Shown here: piece after piece, positions 27,352 to 37,654 of the stretch
Numbering within the stretch: position 1 is the stretch's first letter
Layout of the letters: every line of letters starts with the position of its first letter
Assembly (NCBI RefSeq): GCF_023701485.1
Contig: NZ_JAMQBK010000017.1
Span: 42,203 to 106,202, forward strand
Source of the DNA: Aporhodopirellula aestuarii
GTDB lineage: Bacteria; Planctomycetota; Planctomycetia; Pirellulales; Pirellulaceae
Reading direction: 5' to 3'
DNA: 64,000 nt
The notes under the pieces: model-generated
What the model saw: the letters and a program-made list of their open reading frames with translations, nothing else
Told to the model about the DNA's origin: nothing
Database searches by the model: none
Position numbers and translations under genes: made by a program

Positions 27352-30309
27352 CTATCGCAGTTCGATACCCAGCGGCAGTGAGTCTCCAAAGATCGCTTCT
27401 TGTTCCTCGTGATCGAATTGTCCGCCTTCCGCTACCAACCGTAAAAAATGGGCCGGTGCGTCGAGGTCCTCAAGTTGCCTTAACACTCGCTGGCGATCCG
27501 AGTCGTCGAGGTCGCGGAAACGATCATGACAACGCCGCGAAAGTTGTGTCAATGCGAGCGCCGCGGTCGATCGAATTTGCTCGGGATGCCCCGTCTGTTT
27601 GGATGACGTCGCTGCGGGGGTATGGACCGCCGGGCAAGTCAGCAATTTTTGCAGGATGTTCGACGCATCACGCGTCCCAATGACGAGGTTGATTGGACCG
27701 TAGGCAGGGATGCGCGTCGCCATGCGCCCGATCGCCCAAAGCAAAGCGGGATAAAGCGCACGGGCGTTCTTGCGTTCGAGCTGTCGCAGCGCCGCGCGGG
27801 TCAGGTCGAGCTTGTCCGCGATCGGCAAACGCTCGAGCGATCCCGCCAATCGCCAAGCTTCGAGTGCTTCCGCGGATTCGGGGCGGAGCGTGCCCGACAT
27901 CAGGTTGCGTTTTAAAACGCTTGCCAATTGAGCTTGCTGACCGTCGGTCAGGCCCCCGGCGATTCGTCGCCACAAGATCAAAGTCTCGGCTCGGGTTTGC
28001 GGATCGTCGTGGGCGATTTTACCAAACAGCAACCGCCACGTTTGACTGGTTCGCCAATCGTCGACCGCGACGCCGTAACCCGGACGCAGAGAATAGCCGA
28101 GCAGGTTGAGCCAGCGGGATTCGTGAGCGGGAGAACGCCGACGTTGGGGCTCAACTCGCACGAGCGATTCCCAAATGCCTCGCAGCAAGACGGGTGGCCA
28201 GTCGTCGCGTTTGAGTTCCAAGCTCGACTGCAATCGTTTCACCAGCTTGGCCGGTTTTTCATCTCCTCGAACGAACACCGATTCGATTTCACGCTCGCAC
28301 GCTTCGAGCGTTTCTTCATCGACGATCCCTGACGCTTCCCCGCCACCCTGGTGTGCATCACGATCGGTTTCCAAGGTCGCACGGATATCAAAATCGAGTT
28401 TCCACCGTCGCTTGCGCTGAGACGGTTTGGCCGAACCATCGGATTCGCCAGTCTCGGTTTTAGACACGCCATCGCCTGCTGCGACACAGTAAACTCCGAT
28501 CGTCCCGATTTCCGAGAGCTGCGTTTCGATCACAATTTTGAGCGTCGTTTGAGCCTTGCGATTGCGATCTCGCAGCGCGGTATGAATCGGCGGCAACGCG
28601 GTCATTTCGGAAGCGTCGATGTCGACCACGTCGCCGGGGCGATCGGCGAGCCGCGTGCTGCTCACCCAGAGAGGGAAACTGACCGGAACCCCAACACGCA
28701 GTTCCATTGGCAAGGAATCGATTCGGTAAGTTTGTCCGGCTTGAGCGTCCGCGGGAATCATGCAGACGGCGCGGGGCGGCGACTGCGAAATCTGCATGAA
28801 ATAGGTGCGTGCGAGGTTGGCAGCGATTCGCACGCCTTCGCCTCGGCGTACCAATGCGTAGTAAGCGGCACCTTGGGCGACGGCCAGGTCCAACCGCGGC
28901 GACTGCAACGTCTCGGGACGCCAATGAGAGTCTTCGCCACCAAACCACTTCGCCAAACAGTCGACCAGCCGGTCCTGAATGGCGCCCGATCGCAACACTC
29001 CACCGTTAAACAGCACCAGGTCAACGCGGCGTGAGTCGACCGCGTCATCATCGACTCCGGTGTCGCGGTGCGCCCTCAGGAATTCGGCGAGGTGTTTGGT
29101 GATGGCAGGGTCAGCGGCGTAAGGCAGCCCGAGTTCTTGGAACCCGCTCTGACCGCCGATGACCGACGCATCCAACGGAACCTCCGGGAAGAACCCGTCC
29201 AACAACACCCGATCGACCTGCTCCGCCGTCACCGTCAGTGAGATCGAATCTCCGATCAACGAGGAGCCTTCGCCGGATAGGTGAATCGTCGTCTCGGACG
29301 GCCGGCCCGGAGAAAGCATCATCTCTTTGACGCCACGAGCGGCGGCGACGAGTCGTTGCCATCGTCTCGCCGGTAACGCCGAATCGAGTCGCGACTCGGC
29401 GTCTTTGGCGATCGCCAAGTCGAGATTGTCTCCGCCTAAGATTAAATGCTTACCCACTGCGATGCGGTGGAACTGCACCGCACCACTTTTTACTTCCACG
29501 TCACCCTCTTCACCGCTTTGGCGCGTCGCGGCGGGGCGGACACGGATCAGCGTTAAGTCCGTTGTCCCGCCGCCGATGTCGCAAACCAAAATCAATTGAC
29601 CAACACGCACCCGGTCGGTCCAGTCGTCGGTGTGACGATCGAGCCAGGCGTAGAACGCGGCTTGGGGCTCTTCGATCAATTGGATCCTAGGTAACCCCGC
29701 TTGGGCGGCCGCCGCGACGGTCAACTCCCGTGCGACTTCGTCAAACGAGGCGGGCAGTGTGATCACCACGTCTTGCTGCGCCATCGGATGTTCGGGATGG
29801 ACTGCATCCCAGGCCGAACGGAGATGAGCGAGATAGGCAGCCGAAGCGGCCATCGGGGACTTCTTAGTGACATCGCCATCGCCGTGCCACGGCAGCAGAT
29901 CGCTGGATCGATCGACGCCCTCGTGCGACAGCCAGCTTTTTGCTGAGGCGATCAGGCGGCCGGGATGAGAGGATCCGGCGACTCTCGCGTGCTCCCCAAC
30001 CCGCTCGTTTAAAGGGTCCACCAAAAAATGGGCGAGCTGTCGGTTGGACTTCGCTGCCTCAGCCGCCTTGATTTCCGAATCGGTCAACGTGTAGTGGAAC
30101 GATGGCAGCGTCGTACGCGATTCGAGGATATCGAGATCCACCCACTGTGGGACCGAAAAAACCTCGACGCGGCGAGATTCCGCGTCCGTGTCGACGTACG
30201 CGAGCACACAGTTGGTGGTGCCCAAATCGATGCCGACGCAGTACCGCGGGGGACTGTCGATATCTGTCGAGGAGGAGGTTTCAGGAGAAGACTGGTCAGG
30301 TGAAGACAT
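27352..30309 (-). CDS. Large Hsp70-family (DnaK-like) protein
   Basis: This 985-residue protein starts at the ATG at 30309. The N-terminal ATPase domain has YCVGIDLGTTNCVLAYVD, VVITLPASFDEVARELT, LIEEPQAAFYAW and LVCDIGGGTTDLTLI, the Hsp70 nucleotide-binding signatures. A substrate-binding-like beta region follows. The C-terminal 350 residues are helical and do not resemble the standard DnaK lid. It is about 350 residues longer than DnaK. Such long Hsp70 proteins are common in planctomycetes; their clients are unknown. No dnaJ or grpE is adjacent. Confidence 0.88.
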   Translation of the reverse strand: MSSPDQSSPETSSSTDIDSPPRYCVGIDLGTTNCVLAYVDTDAESRRVEVFSVPQWVDLDILESRTTLPSFHYTLTDSEIKAAEAAKSNRQLAHFLVDPLNERVGEHARVAGSSHPGRLIASAKSWLSHEGVDRSSDLLPWHGDGDVTKKSPMAASAAYLAHLRSAWDAVHPEHPMAQQDVVITLPASFDEVARELTVAAAAQAGLPRIQLIEEPQAAFYAWLDRHTDDWTDRVRVGQLILVCDIGGGTTDLTLIRVRPAATRQSGEEGDVEVKSGAVQFHRIAVGKHLILGGDNLDLAIAKDAESRLDSALPARRWQRLVAAARGVKEMMLSPGRPSETTIHLSGEGSSLIGDSISLTVTAEQVDRVLLDGFFPEVPLDASVIGGQSGFQELGLPYAADPAITKHLAEFLRAHRDTGVDDDAVDSRRVDLVLFNGGVLRSGAIQDRLVDCLAKWFGGEDSHWRPETLQSPRLDLAVAQGAAYYALVRRGEGVRIAANLARTYFMQISQSPPRAVCMIPADAQAGQTYRIDSLPMELRVGVPVSFPLWVSSTRLADRPGDVVDIDASEMTALPPIHTALRDRNRKAQTTLKIVIETQLSEIGTIGVYCVAAGDGVSKTETGESDGSAKPSQRKRRWKLDFDIRATLETDRDAHQGGGEASGIVDEETLEACEREIESVFVRGDEKPAKLVKRLQSSLELKRDDWPPVLLRGIWESLVRVEPQRRRSPAHESRWLNLLGYSLRPGYGVAVDDWRTSQTWRLLFGKIAHDDPQTRAETLILWRRIAGGLTDGQQAQLASVLKRNLMSGTLRPESAEALEAWRLAGSLERLPIADKLDLTRAALRQLERKNARALYPALLWAIGRMATRIPAYGPINLVIGTRDASNILQKLLTCPAVHTPAATSSKQTGHPEQIRSTAALALTQLSRRCHDRFRDLDDSDRQRVLRQLEDLDAPAHFLRLVAEGGQFDHEEQEAIFGDSLPLGIELR

Positions 30310-30448
30310 GCAAATTTGCTAGCTGGTGTGAATGATCGAATCCGCATTTTAGACCGAGGCGATCGTCGCCCCCAGAGGGCCAACCGTGCCGCGTGCGGGA
30401 GTCTGGCTCGGATTCAAGGAATCTCGGACGACGACGGAGCCCTTGGCG

Positions 30449-31492
30449 CTAATACGACTTGGACCAACTCGCGACCATCGACCAATCCGTTTCGAGTTGG
30501 ATGCCGTCGAGATCCTGATAAAGCGTGGGGACAAACTCGACATTCAACAGATGTCCGTTGATCAGCGCGGCGCCGCCGATTCCGAGGTTGAGCCAATATC
30601 CGCCGCGGAAACTCTCGACGTTCGTGCTGATTCCCATGTCAGGAGTCATCGGGTCTTCTCCGCCGTAGTTGTTACGCCACAAGTTTTCTACTCGGAGGCT
30701 AGTGGAAAGATGGTCTGTGATCAGATGACTGTACCAGTGATTGAGCCGGAACTCATCGCTGACACTGTAGTTGCGATAGTTTCGTCCGATCGGTAGATCC
30801 GTTTGAAGCTGCGTGCCAAAAGATCCAAATTCCCAGTAGTGCTTCCACGTTAGTCCCGGCCGCGCGTTGAACGTTCCCGATCCGAGGCGCATCGGATAAG
30901 GAAACGCCTGTGATGTCGTACCACCGCTCGGGATTGTCGTTGTCCGAAAAATGTCTCCCGTTGGGATCGAACCTGCGAGATTCAAGATCCAGTCGTCATT
31001 CTCGTCGGTGTACAGACGCATGAGGGCGCCCAGGGTTGTGTCACCAAATCCGCTGTTGTGAGTCGTGAACTCGGTGCCCGCTGCGGGGCCAGCCGCTGGC
31101 CCGCGAAGATGGTCCATCGTCACGCTCGGCAACATGATCATCGTATAGATGGTGATGTTTTCCGTCATGCCGCGCATGATGTGCAGCATATGCATTTCGT
31201 GCGTCATTTGCGTTGGCGTTGCCATCCGATTGGTGACCGGATCGCTGGTGGCACCGTAGGTGATTGCGGCAGCATCAGAGACGGTTTGTGAGCCGATGCG
31301 GTTGTCTTCCATGTACATGTTCATGTACTTGTACTCCACCATCCAATCGCCGGGAGCGTGGATGTGGTCGCCCATGAGAAACGCCGGAGCATGCTTGTCC
31401 GCTCGTGAACGAACCCCACCGTCGGCCTGCACCGAAGTTGCGCAAAGACACGCACTCAACGCAACCAAGACTGCAACCTGTTTTTGCAACAT
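30449..31492 (-). CDS. Outer-membrane beta-barrel protein, Met/His-rich (transporter-like)
   Basis: This 347-residue protein has a good Shine-Dalgarno (GGA 8-10 bp before ATG) and a signal peptide (MLQKQVAVLVALSACLCATS, cleaved after VQADG). The N-terminal part is strikingly rich in Met and His, with LMGDHIHAPGDWMVEYKYMN and THEMHMLHIMRG. The rest alternates polar and aromatic residues as in beta-barrels. It resembles the family often annotated as transporter or phenol-degradation MetA-like (PF13557). The Met/His clusters could bind copper or silver, but nothing adjacent confirms this. It is divergent from the sensor kinase gene. Confidence 0.7.
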   Translation of the reverse strand: MLQKQVAVLVALSACLCATSVQADGGVRSRADKHAPAFLMGDHIHAPGDWMVEYKYMNMYMEDNRIGSQTVSDAAAITYGATSDPVTNRMATPTQMTHEMHMLHIMRGMTENITIYTMIMLPSVTMDHLRGPAAGPAAGTEFTTHNSGFGDTTLGALMRLYTDENDDWILNLAGSIPTGDIFRTTTIPSGGTTSQAFPYPMRLGSGTFNARPGLTWKHYWEFGSFGTQLQTDLPIGRNYRNYSVSDEFRLNHWYSHLITDHLSTSLRVENLWRNNYGGEDPMTPDMGISTNVESFRGGYWLNLGIGGAALINGHLLNVEFVPTLYQDLDGIQLETDWSMVASWSKSY

Positions 31493-31797
31493 TTCTTTTT
31501 CCGTAAAGTTTTCGACCTTGCGGAATCCCGCTCCTCACGCAAACGGTATCGGAAGCACCATGGCAACAGCGTGGTGAAATGCATTGAAAAAGAGCACGCA
31601 GGTTTTATCCAGTTCGCAAAACCGTCATCTCTTCCATAGCCCGCACGGTCATTGACAATCGTCGAAAACTCGCGCGAGTTCCGCGGTTTCAGTGTTGCTG
31701 GCGGATACAATGCAAAGCATCAGTTGCTGATGGCGATCGCAAACGTCCGCTGTGCCATTTTCGCTGAAAGTTTCCCCACGCCTATACCTGTCCTTCC
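31493..31797. other. Divergent intergenic region between the outer-membrane barrel and the histidine kinase
   Basis: The 305 bp contain no supported gene. No clear promoter or operator was recognised on either strand. Confidence 0.5.
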
Positions 31798-33024
31798 ATG
31801 AACCACGCTCATTCGCAACGGCCCGAATCGACACTTCCCAAACGTGGGCAGCCCATCGCTCCCGATTTTTTTCGGTACATCGCCGAATGCACTTATGACT
31901 GGGAAAGTTGGTTGGGTGTCGACGGGAAATTGCTGTGGGTGAACGCGGCGGTCGAGCGATTCACCGGATATTCGGCGGCCGAGTGCATGCAGATGGATGA
32001 CTACCCGTTCCCTTTGATCGCCTCCGAAGAGCATCCGCGACTGATGGGCTTTATCAAACAGATGTCTGGCGGCAGCACGGCCAATAATGTCGAATTCGAG
32101 GCCATTCACCGCGATGGATCACAGCGCTGGATTGCAATGTCTTGGCAACCGATGGTTGACGAGACAGGTAAGTCGCTCGGCGTGCGTGTCAGTGCGCGTG
32201 ACATTGCCGACAAACGGGCGATGCGCGAACAACTTCGTTTGCACAACGAACATCTCGAACAGATGGTTCAGGAGCGGACCGCTCGGCTTGCAGAGTTGGA
32301 ACGACACCGCGCGAAGATGGAACAGCTCGCCGCGCTCGGTGAACTCGCCGCAGGAGTGGCTCATGAGATTAACAATCCGCTCGCCGGAATCCGAAACGCA
32401 CTTTTGCTGATCAAACGTCACCTTCCACCGGAGGTGAAACACTACAACAAATTTGAATTGATCGACCGTGAGATCGATCGGATGAGCGCGATCACCCACC
32501 AGATGTATCAGCTCTACCGGCCCAGCCAGCAGAAGGCAGCTTTGTTTTCGATCCGTCGCACGATCGACGAGGTCGTCTCGCTCTCGCTGCCGTTGTCACG
32601 CAAGACCAAAGTGAATGTGGAAACACATTTCGGCTCGACGCAAACAAACAACGAGCTACGACCTGACGAAGTCGTCTTGCGGGAAGGGGAATTGAAACAG
32701 GTGTTGCTGAATTTGGTTCATAACGCGATGCAGGCGTCCCGGTCGGGCTCTTCCATTCAGATCTCCGCGAACACGGACGATCGCTCTTTGACGCTGCGAG
32801 TCGCCGATCAGGGACATGGGATTTCCGAAGGACACCTTCGGCAAGTCTTTGATCCGTTCTTCAGTACCAAAGCATTAGCGGTCGGACAAGGCATGGGACT
32901 GGGGCTTTCGGTCAGTCGCAGTCTGGTTGAGGCGATGAAGGGAACGATCGAAGTGAAAAGCGAAGTCGGGGTTGGTACCGAGTTCACGGTGCGATTGCCA
33001 CGGCGTTTGGAACCGATCGAATAG
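31798..33024 (+). CDS. PAS-domain sensor histidine kinase (NtrB-like)
   Basis: This 408-residue soluble kinase has no membrane segments. A PAS domain (residues about 22-140, with VNAAVERFTGYSAAEC and the PAC-like HRDGSQRWIAMSWQP) is followed by a coiled coil and the HisKA domain, with GVAHEINNPL (His189). The ATPase domain has LKQVLLNLVHNAMQAS (N box), VADQGHGISE (G1) and GQGMGLGLSVSRSLVEAMKG (G2). It lies 75 bp upstream of a sigma54-activator response regulator and is its likely partner. The signal is unknown; a cytoplasmic ligand or redox cue is possible given the lack of a periplasmic sensor. Confidence 0.92.
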   Translation: MNHAHSQRPESTLPKRGQPIAPDFFRYIAECTYDWESWLGVDGKLLWVNAAVERFTGYSAAECMQMDDYPFPLIASEEHPRLMGFIKQMSGGSTANNVEFEAIHRDGSQRWIAMSWQPMVDETGKSLGVRVSARDIADKRAMREQLRLHNEHLEQMVQERTARLAELERHRAKMEQLAALGELAAGVAHEINNPLAGIRNALLLIKRHLPPEVKHYNKFELIDREIDRMSAITHQMYQLYRPSQQKAALFSIRRTIDEVVSLSLPLSRKTKVNVETHFGSTQTNNELRPDEVVLREGELKQVLLNLVHNAMQASRSGSSIQISANTDDRSLTLRVADQGHGISEGHLRQVFDPFFSTKALAVGQGMGLGLSVSRSLVEAMKGTIEVKSEVGVGTEFTVRLPRRLEPIE

Positions 33025-33099
33025 TTCGAGTTTGCGATCACCGTCATCCGTTTGAGCGGAAGGATTACGCGAACATTTGGGTGACGGTAAGATGTTGAT

Positions 33100-34485
33100 A
33101 TGAATGACAAAGCACTCCGTATCTTGATCGCCGACGATGAACCGCTGTATCGAAACACCACGGCTGAATTGCTCCGTGACGAAGGATACGAGTGCATTTG
33201 CGTCGAAGACGCTCACGATGCGACCGCGGTGCTTCAGGAGCATCCGGTCGATTTGATTCTGACCGATCTCAACATGCCCGGTAATTTGAGGTTGGAACTG
33301 CTCAAGGAGGGACGTGCCAAGTACTCACACATCCCAATGATCGTTGTGACGGGCGTTCCATCGGTCCCGACCGCGATCGAAAGCGTTCGGTTGGGAATCG
33401 CCGATTATTTGCTCAAACCAGTGAAGTTCGAAGAATTGTTGATCGCCGTCGAGCGTGCGACTCGACCATCGACAAAGATCACTCAGGAGGAACGCGATCA
33501 GAAGCCTCCGTCAGATCTACGAACCAAGTACCCCGAAATCATCGGTGAAAGTCCGCCGATGCTGAGCCTGCTCGAAATCGTCGATCGTGTTGCCGCGAGC
33601 GACACCAACGTGTTGATTACCGGAGAAAGCGGCACGGGAAAAGAGGTGGTCGCTAAAGCGATTCACCGTCAAAGCCCACGCAGAGAGAATGCGTTTCAGA
33701 TCATCGATTGCACCGCCATTCCGGAAATGCTGTTCGAATCCGTTCTGTTTGGGCATGTGAAGGGAGCCTTCACGGGGGCGTTGCGAGATCAGAAAGGACT
33801 GCTCGAAAGCTGTGATGGTGGCACCGCGTTCCTAGACGAAATTGGTGAACTCCCCGCGGCGGCGCAAGCGAAATTATTACGAGCCATTCAGGAGCAAACC
33901 TTCACGCCGGTGGGGGCAACCAAATCGGTAAGCATTGACACCCGTTTCGTCTGCGCGACCAATCGAAATCTGCAATCGGAAGTCGAGTCGGGGCGTTTTC
34001 GCCAAGACTTGTTCTATCGCCTTGCCGTGATCCATATCGAGTTGGCTCCGCTTCGCGAACGTGGCGACGATATCCAATTGTTGGCGGAATCGTTTCTTGA
34101 TCGTCTGCGCACGAAGGAATCCCGCATCACCGGGTTTCGGCCTGAAGTGATCGAGTGTTTTCGACGCTATCGCTGGCCGGGTAACATCCGTGAACTTCGC
34201 AATGTGATTGAACGGGCAATTACTCTGGCACAAGGCAACGAGATCGACGTCGTCGATTTGCCGCAGCAACTGTGTGAACCGGAGTCGCGGGCGACAAACG
34301 GGCATTCGCTCGCCGAAATATCGAGGGACCAAGCTCTCGATCATGCTGACCGGGAGTATCTCAACGCGCTGTTGCAAAAACACGAGGGCGTCATCGCGTC
34401 AGCAGCCCGCCAAGCCGGAATGTCTCGACAGGGGCTCAACAAGTTACTCAGGAGGCACGGTATCAACGCGGACGATTTCCGTTAA
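33100..34485 (+). CDS. Sigma54-dependent response regulator (NtrC family)
   Basis: This 461-residue protein has a receiver domain (IADDEP and phospho-acceptor Asp56 in [11 protein letters not shown], Lys in YLLKPVKF). The AAA+ domain carries Walker A GESGTGKE (about 175-182), GAFTGA (222-227) for sigma54 contact, and Walker [15 protein letters not shown]-terminal Fis-type helix-turn-helix ([20 protein letters not shown]) binds DNA. Phosphorylated by the preceding kinase, it should activate RNA polymerase with RpoN at distant enhancers. Its target genes cannot be identified from the window. Confidence 0.93.
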   Translation: MNDKALRILIADDEPLYRNTTAELLRDEGYECICVEDAHDATAVLQEHPVDLILTDLNMPGNLRLELLKEGRAKYSHIPMIVVTGVPSVPTAIESVRLGIADYLLKPVKFEELLIAVERATRPSTKITQEERDQKPPSDLRTKYPEIIGESPPMLSLLEIVDRVAASDTNVLITGESGTGKEVVAKAIHRQSPRRENAFQIIDCTAIPEMLFESVLFGHVKGAFTGALRDQKGLLESCDGGTAFLDEIGELPAAAQAKLLRAIQEQTFTPVGATKSVSIDTRFVCATNRNLQSEVESGRFRQDLFYRLAVIHIELAPLRERGDDIQLLAESFLDRLRTKESRITGFRPEVIECFRRYRWPGNIRELRNVIERAITLAQGNEIDVVDLPQQLCEPESRATNGHSLAEISRDQALDHADREYLNALLQKHEGVIASAARQAGMSRQGLNKLLRRHGINADDFR

Positions 34486-34530
34486 TCACGCGGCGGAGGA
34501 CACGTGACCGTTCGGAGTATCCTCGGCAGC

Positions 34531-35139
34531 CTAGTCCTCCGAGTCAGTCGTCCCCTCGCTGAGGATGACTCCAGGCGAGATGAAGGAAATGCCCTGCTGG
34601 CCTTTCGTATCGATCATGACCGTTTCGACGATGGGTTGGTTGACTTCCGTGCCGGCTCGCCACTCGACGATAAAACTCGCGCCGCTGCCTCCGGATTTGT
34701 CTTCGCGTTCGATGACAAATTCGGTCGCGGCCAAGGGAGCAAGTTTCAACGGTTTCTTCAACATCGAACGCAGTTCCTTGCCGCCGGTGTCGAAGTAACG
34801 CACTGAAGTGACGACAATTTCATCATCCACATCGGTGTTGCGAATGTGGAGGGTGACGGTCAAAAGATGCGGGTCGCCTTCCCGGTGGTAAACATGCGAA
34901 TAGGCGGGCACGTACAACCGTTGCCCGTCAACCGGATGCCATGGCATGACATCGATTTCCATGCGGGCTTCGTCACGAATACTCGGTTCTTGTGGCGGTA
35001 CGGCGGCTTCGAAGGAGCGAAATCGAAATTCGATGAAGAGCACCAGCAGGATGATCGGGACGATGACGAACAGAAAGATCAGCAGTTTGAATTGGCGGTA
35101 CATCAAATCGGTTTGTTCTTCCGGATTTTCGTTCGACAT
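34531..35139 (-). CDS. DUF3124 membrane-anchored protein
   Basis: This 202-residue protein starts at the ATG at 35139. One membrane helix (KLLIFLFVIVPIILLVLFIEF) is followed by a periplasmic domain with RLYVPAYSHVYHREG, VTLHIRNTDVDDEI, VTSVRYFDTGGKEL and SGGSGASFIVEWRAG. These are the conserved blocks of DUF3124 (PF11322). Function is unknown. It lies downstream of, and in the same direction as, the DASS transporter, with 138 bp between, so they may share a transcript. Confidence 0.85.
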   Translation of the reverse strand: MSNENPEEQTDLMYRQFKLLIFLFVIVPIILLVLFIEFRFRSFEAAVPPQEPSIRDEARMEIDVMPWHPVDGQRLYVPAYSHVYHREGDPHLLTVTLHIRNTDVDDEIVVTSVRYFDTGGKELRSMLKKPLKLAPLAATEFVIEREDKSGGSGASFIVEWRAGTEVNQPIVETVMIDTKGQQGISFISPGVILSEGTTDSED

Positions 35140-35277
35140 GAGCGGTTTGACTGCGGTGAGAGGGGGCGACCTTCGGTGGCTGACGACATGGTTACGCATT
35201 TCTCAGTTTGGGCAAGTCCCGCGGATGCGAAATTGCTGGAGCGAGCGCCGTCTGTGAGTCCGCCCCGCGGATCGTGA

Positions 35278-36696
35278 TCAAAGTAGGCCAGTTTTTAAGT
35301 CCAAAATGAAGTAACAGATCGCGGTGATCAGGACGGCACCAGCGAGGTTGAGCACAAATCCGGTTCGAGCCATTTCGCGTACCGTGATTTTTTCGGAGCC
35401 GAAAATGATCGCGTTGGGAGGCGTGGCGACGGGCAACATGAAGGCACAGCTCGCCGACAGGGCAGCGGGAATCATCAGTATCGCAGCATCGTAGCCGGCC
35501 CCAGCGGATGCTGCGCCGAGTATCGGCATGAGCAGCGTCGTGGTGGCGGTATTGGACGTGAACTCGGTCAGGAACGTCACGGTCAAGCAAACGATCCCGA
35601 TCAAAAGCACCGGATGAAGGCTGTTGAGGAGTGTCAACTGAAGACCGATCCGTTCTGAAAGTCCAGACAATTCGGCCGCACGGGCTATCGCCAGTCCGCC
35701 GCCAAACAGAATCAGGATACCCCAGGGAATGTCGCGGGCGGCTGCCCAATCAAGCAACGTTTCGCCGTGTCCCTTTTCATCAACCTCACCACTGGGAATC
35801 AAAAACATCATCACCACGGCGCCCAGCCCGACCGTTGCGTCGTGGACCATGGGGACGTTTAACCAACTGGACCAGCCGCCGAACGGACCCGTGCGGGTAA
35901 TCCACAGAAACGCGGTTGCCCCAATGATGGCGAGCACGCGACGCTGCGCCGGTGTCCAAGGGCCAAGACTTTGGATCTGAAAGTCCGCCGACCCGCCCAA
36001 ACCACGTGTTAACCAATAGCCGGTGACCACCAACATGGCGGCCGTGATGGGAACCCCGATTTTGAGCCAGGAGAGAAAGTCAACGGTTTGCGACGTTTGC
36101 AGTTCGTAGATCGAGACAAAAACGCCGTTGGGCGGCGTTCCGATGATCGTGGCCATCCCTCCAATACTGGATCCATACGCAACCGCCAGTAGCAAAGGGA
36201 CATGCAGCTTGGAGTCGCTTTTTTCCTGTAGCAACGCGATCGCGACGGGCAACATGATTAACGCCGTCGCGGTGTTCGATATCCACATGCTGCAGAACGC
36301 AGGCGCGAGCATGAATCCGAGCACGATGCGCCGCTGTGAATGGGTACCAAGTATCCGCATCATCCCGTGAGAAACTCGCAGGTGCGTGGACGATTTCTCG
36401 GCCGCCCGCGAAATCATGAATCCGGCGAGAAACAGCAATACAAATTTGTCGCCGTAGGCGCCCGCTAACTGAGTATGGTCGAGCACGCCGGTGAATGGAA
36501 ACAGCACGAACGGAACCAGAGACGTCACCGGAATGGGGACCGCCTCGGTACACCACCACACCCCGCACAGGCAGATCACCGCTGCCGTTACCGATGCCTC
36601 GTGAGCGAGCGAGAAACCGAACAGACACACGCCATACATGAAGAGTGCGAGGGCGATTCCGATCGTGATGGAAAGCGCACGGAATTCGGAAAACAA
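35278..36696 (-). CDS. DASS/SLC13-family anion symporter
   Basis: This 472-residue protein has about 11-12 hydrophobic segments. Diagnostic segments are WWCTEAVPIPVTSLVPFVLF, MWISNTATALIMLPVAIAL and, in the second half, TEFTSNTATTTLLMPILGA, the two SNT motifs that bind sodium and substrate in divalent-anion:sodium symporters. Substrates of the family are dicarboxylates, citrate or sulfate; which applies is not determinable. The frame has no ATG near its beginning, and a TTG at 36696 is the most likely start because it keeps the first membrane helix. An ATG at 36639 would cut into it. Confidence 0.88.
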   Translation of the reverse strand: MFSEFRALSITIGIALALFMYGVCLFGFSLAHEASVTAAVICLCGVWWCTEAVPIPVTSLVPFVLFPFTGVLDHTQLAGAYGDKFVLLFLAGFMISRAAEKSSTHLRVSHGMMRILGTHSQRRIVLGFMLAPAFCSMWISNTATALIMLPVAIALLQEKSDSKLHVPLLLAVAYGSSIGGMATIIGTPPNGVFVSIYELQTSQTVDFLSWLKIGVPITAAMLVVTGYWLTRGLGGSADFQIQSLGPWTPAQRRVLAIIGATAFLWITRTGPFGGWSSWLNVPMVHDATVGLGAVVMMFLIPSGEVDEKGHGETLLDWAAARDIPWGILILFGGGLAIARAAELSGLSERIGLQLTLLNSLHPVLLIGIVCLTVTFLTEFTSNTATTTLLMPILGAASAGAGYDAAILMIPAALSASCAFMLPVATPPNAIIFGSEKITVREMARTGFVLNLAGAVLITAICYFILDLKTGLL

Positions 36697-36837
36697 AGCA
36701 ATGGTCCAATCGGATCGGGCGAATCGGAGTTCGAAAACGCCGATTCTACCCGCTCCGATCGGAGGTGTGTCGACCTGTGCGTTGCGTGACAGAAAATTAC
36801 CATTGGTACGATTTCTCGATCACGGAACGATGCCTCC

Positions 36838-37275
36838 TCACAGGTTCAACACGCCGCAACGTTCGGGTTGGAATGAGATGTTCTCAACGCGTTTTTCGGT
36901 ATCACGGTTGAGGACCCGCAATCGCACAAAGTCCCCCACGCGGCGTCCGAGTAACTCGGCACCGAGCGGCGAAAGAATCGAGAGTTTCCCTTCGGCGATG
37001 CAGGCTTCGTCGGGATACACCAACGTGAACGTCTCCGCTTCCTTGCGTGGTACGTCGAGTAGTTTGAACGTCGTGTTCATGGTGATGACTTCGGGCAACA
37101 TGTCTTTTGAGTCAACCACAGTGGCTCGTTCGATCCGCTCCTTGAGTTCGGTCAGATGAAAACGGCCATTACTGATCGCCTGCGTGAAATTGCTTTCGAG
37201 CAGACTCAACAAGCGATCACGATCGAGACGGGTGACATACAGATTTTGGAACATGGTTCGACTGTTGGTGATCAT
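36838..37275 (-). CDS. GreA/GreB-type (Rnk-like) transcription elongation regulator
   Basis: This 145-residue protein starts at the ATG at 37275; an in-frame ATG at 37254 is also possible. The C-terminal half, with VITMNTTFKLLDVP, FTLVYPDEACIAEGKLSILS and PLGAELLGRRVGDFV, is the FKBP-like domain of GreA/GreB and of Rnk, the regulator of nucleoside diphosphate kinase. The N-terminal coiled coil is short, as in Rnk, so it probably does not reach the RNA polymerase active site as GreA does. Confidence 0.88.
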   Translation of the reverse strand: MITNSRTMFQNLYVTRLDRDRLLSLLESNFTQAISNGRFHLTELKERIERATVVDSKDMLPEVITMNTTFKLLDVPRKEAETFTLVYPDEACIAEGKLSILSPLGAELLGRRVGDFVRLRVLNRDTEKRVENISFQPERCGVLNL

Positions 37276-37319
37276 GTTTTGAAAACGGAAAGAGAAGGAG
37301 ATTGGGGACAGCGTGGTTT

Positions 37320-37600
37320 TTGTTAGCGGAATGGCGCAAGCCGTCCGGTTTCACATCACGTTCGAATACCGGCTAATCAGTTGTGTATTGCGAAGTATTG
37401 ATTTGAGTGGGCTCGAACCGGAGGGCTCGCGCCCTGCTGCTAAAAGACTTATCGGAACGGCGCAAGCCGTCCGGTTCCACGTCGGGTTTGAATACCGGCT
37501 AATCAGTTGCGTTTTGCGAAGTATTGATTTGAGTGGGCTTGAACCGGAGGGCTTGCGCCCTGCCGCTATCAGGCTTTGCGGAACGGCGCGAGCCCCAAGT
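37320..37600. repeat. Two tandem copies of a 126-bp unit containing the dispersed palindromes
   Basis: The unit CGGAATGGCGCAAGCCGTCC (37327) recurs as CGGAACGGCGCAAGCCGTCC (37453). Both are followed by ATACCGGCTAATCAGTTG, GCGAAGTATTGATTTGAGTG and an AACCGGAGGGCTCGCGCCC-type hairpin. A third partial palindrome follows at about 37578. The palindromes match those at 15382-15807 but the linkers differ. No gene is supported in 37276-37654. Confidence 0.9.
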
Positions 37601-37654
37601 TTGAACGCCGTCAACTCGCATTCAAAAATTCACCGAGTCATTTCGGTGACCTGT

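Noticed and set aside
33040..33093. Inverted ACCGTCA/TGACGGT between the kinase and response regulator genes
   Set aside because: Seven-base arms with a long loop are expected by chance, and no terminator tract follows.
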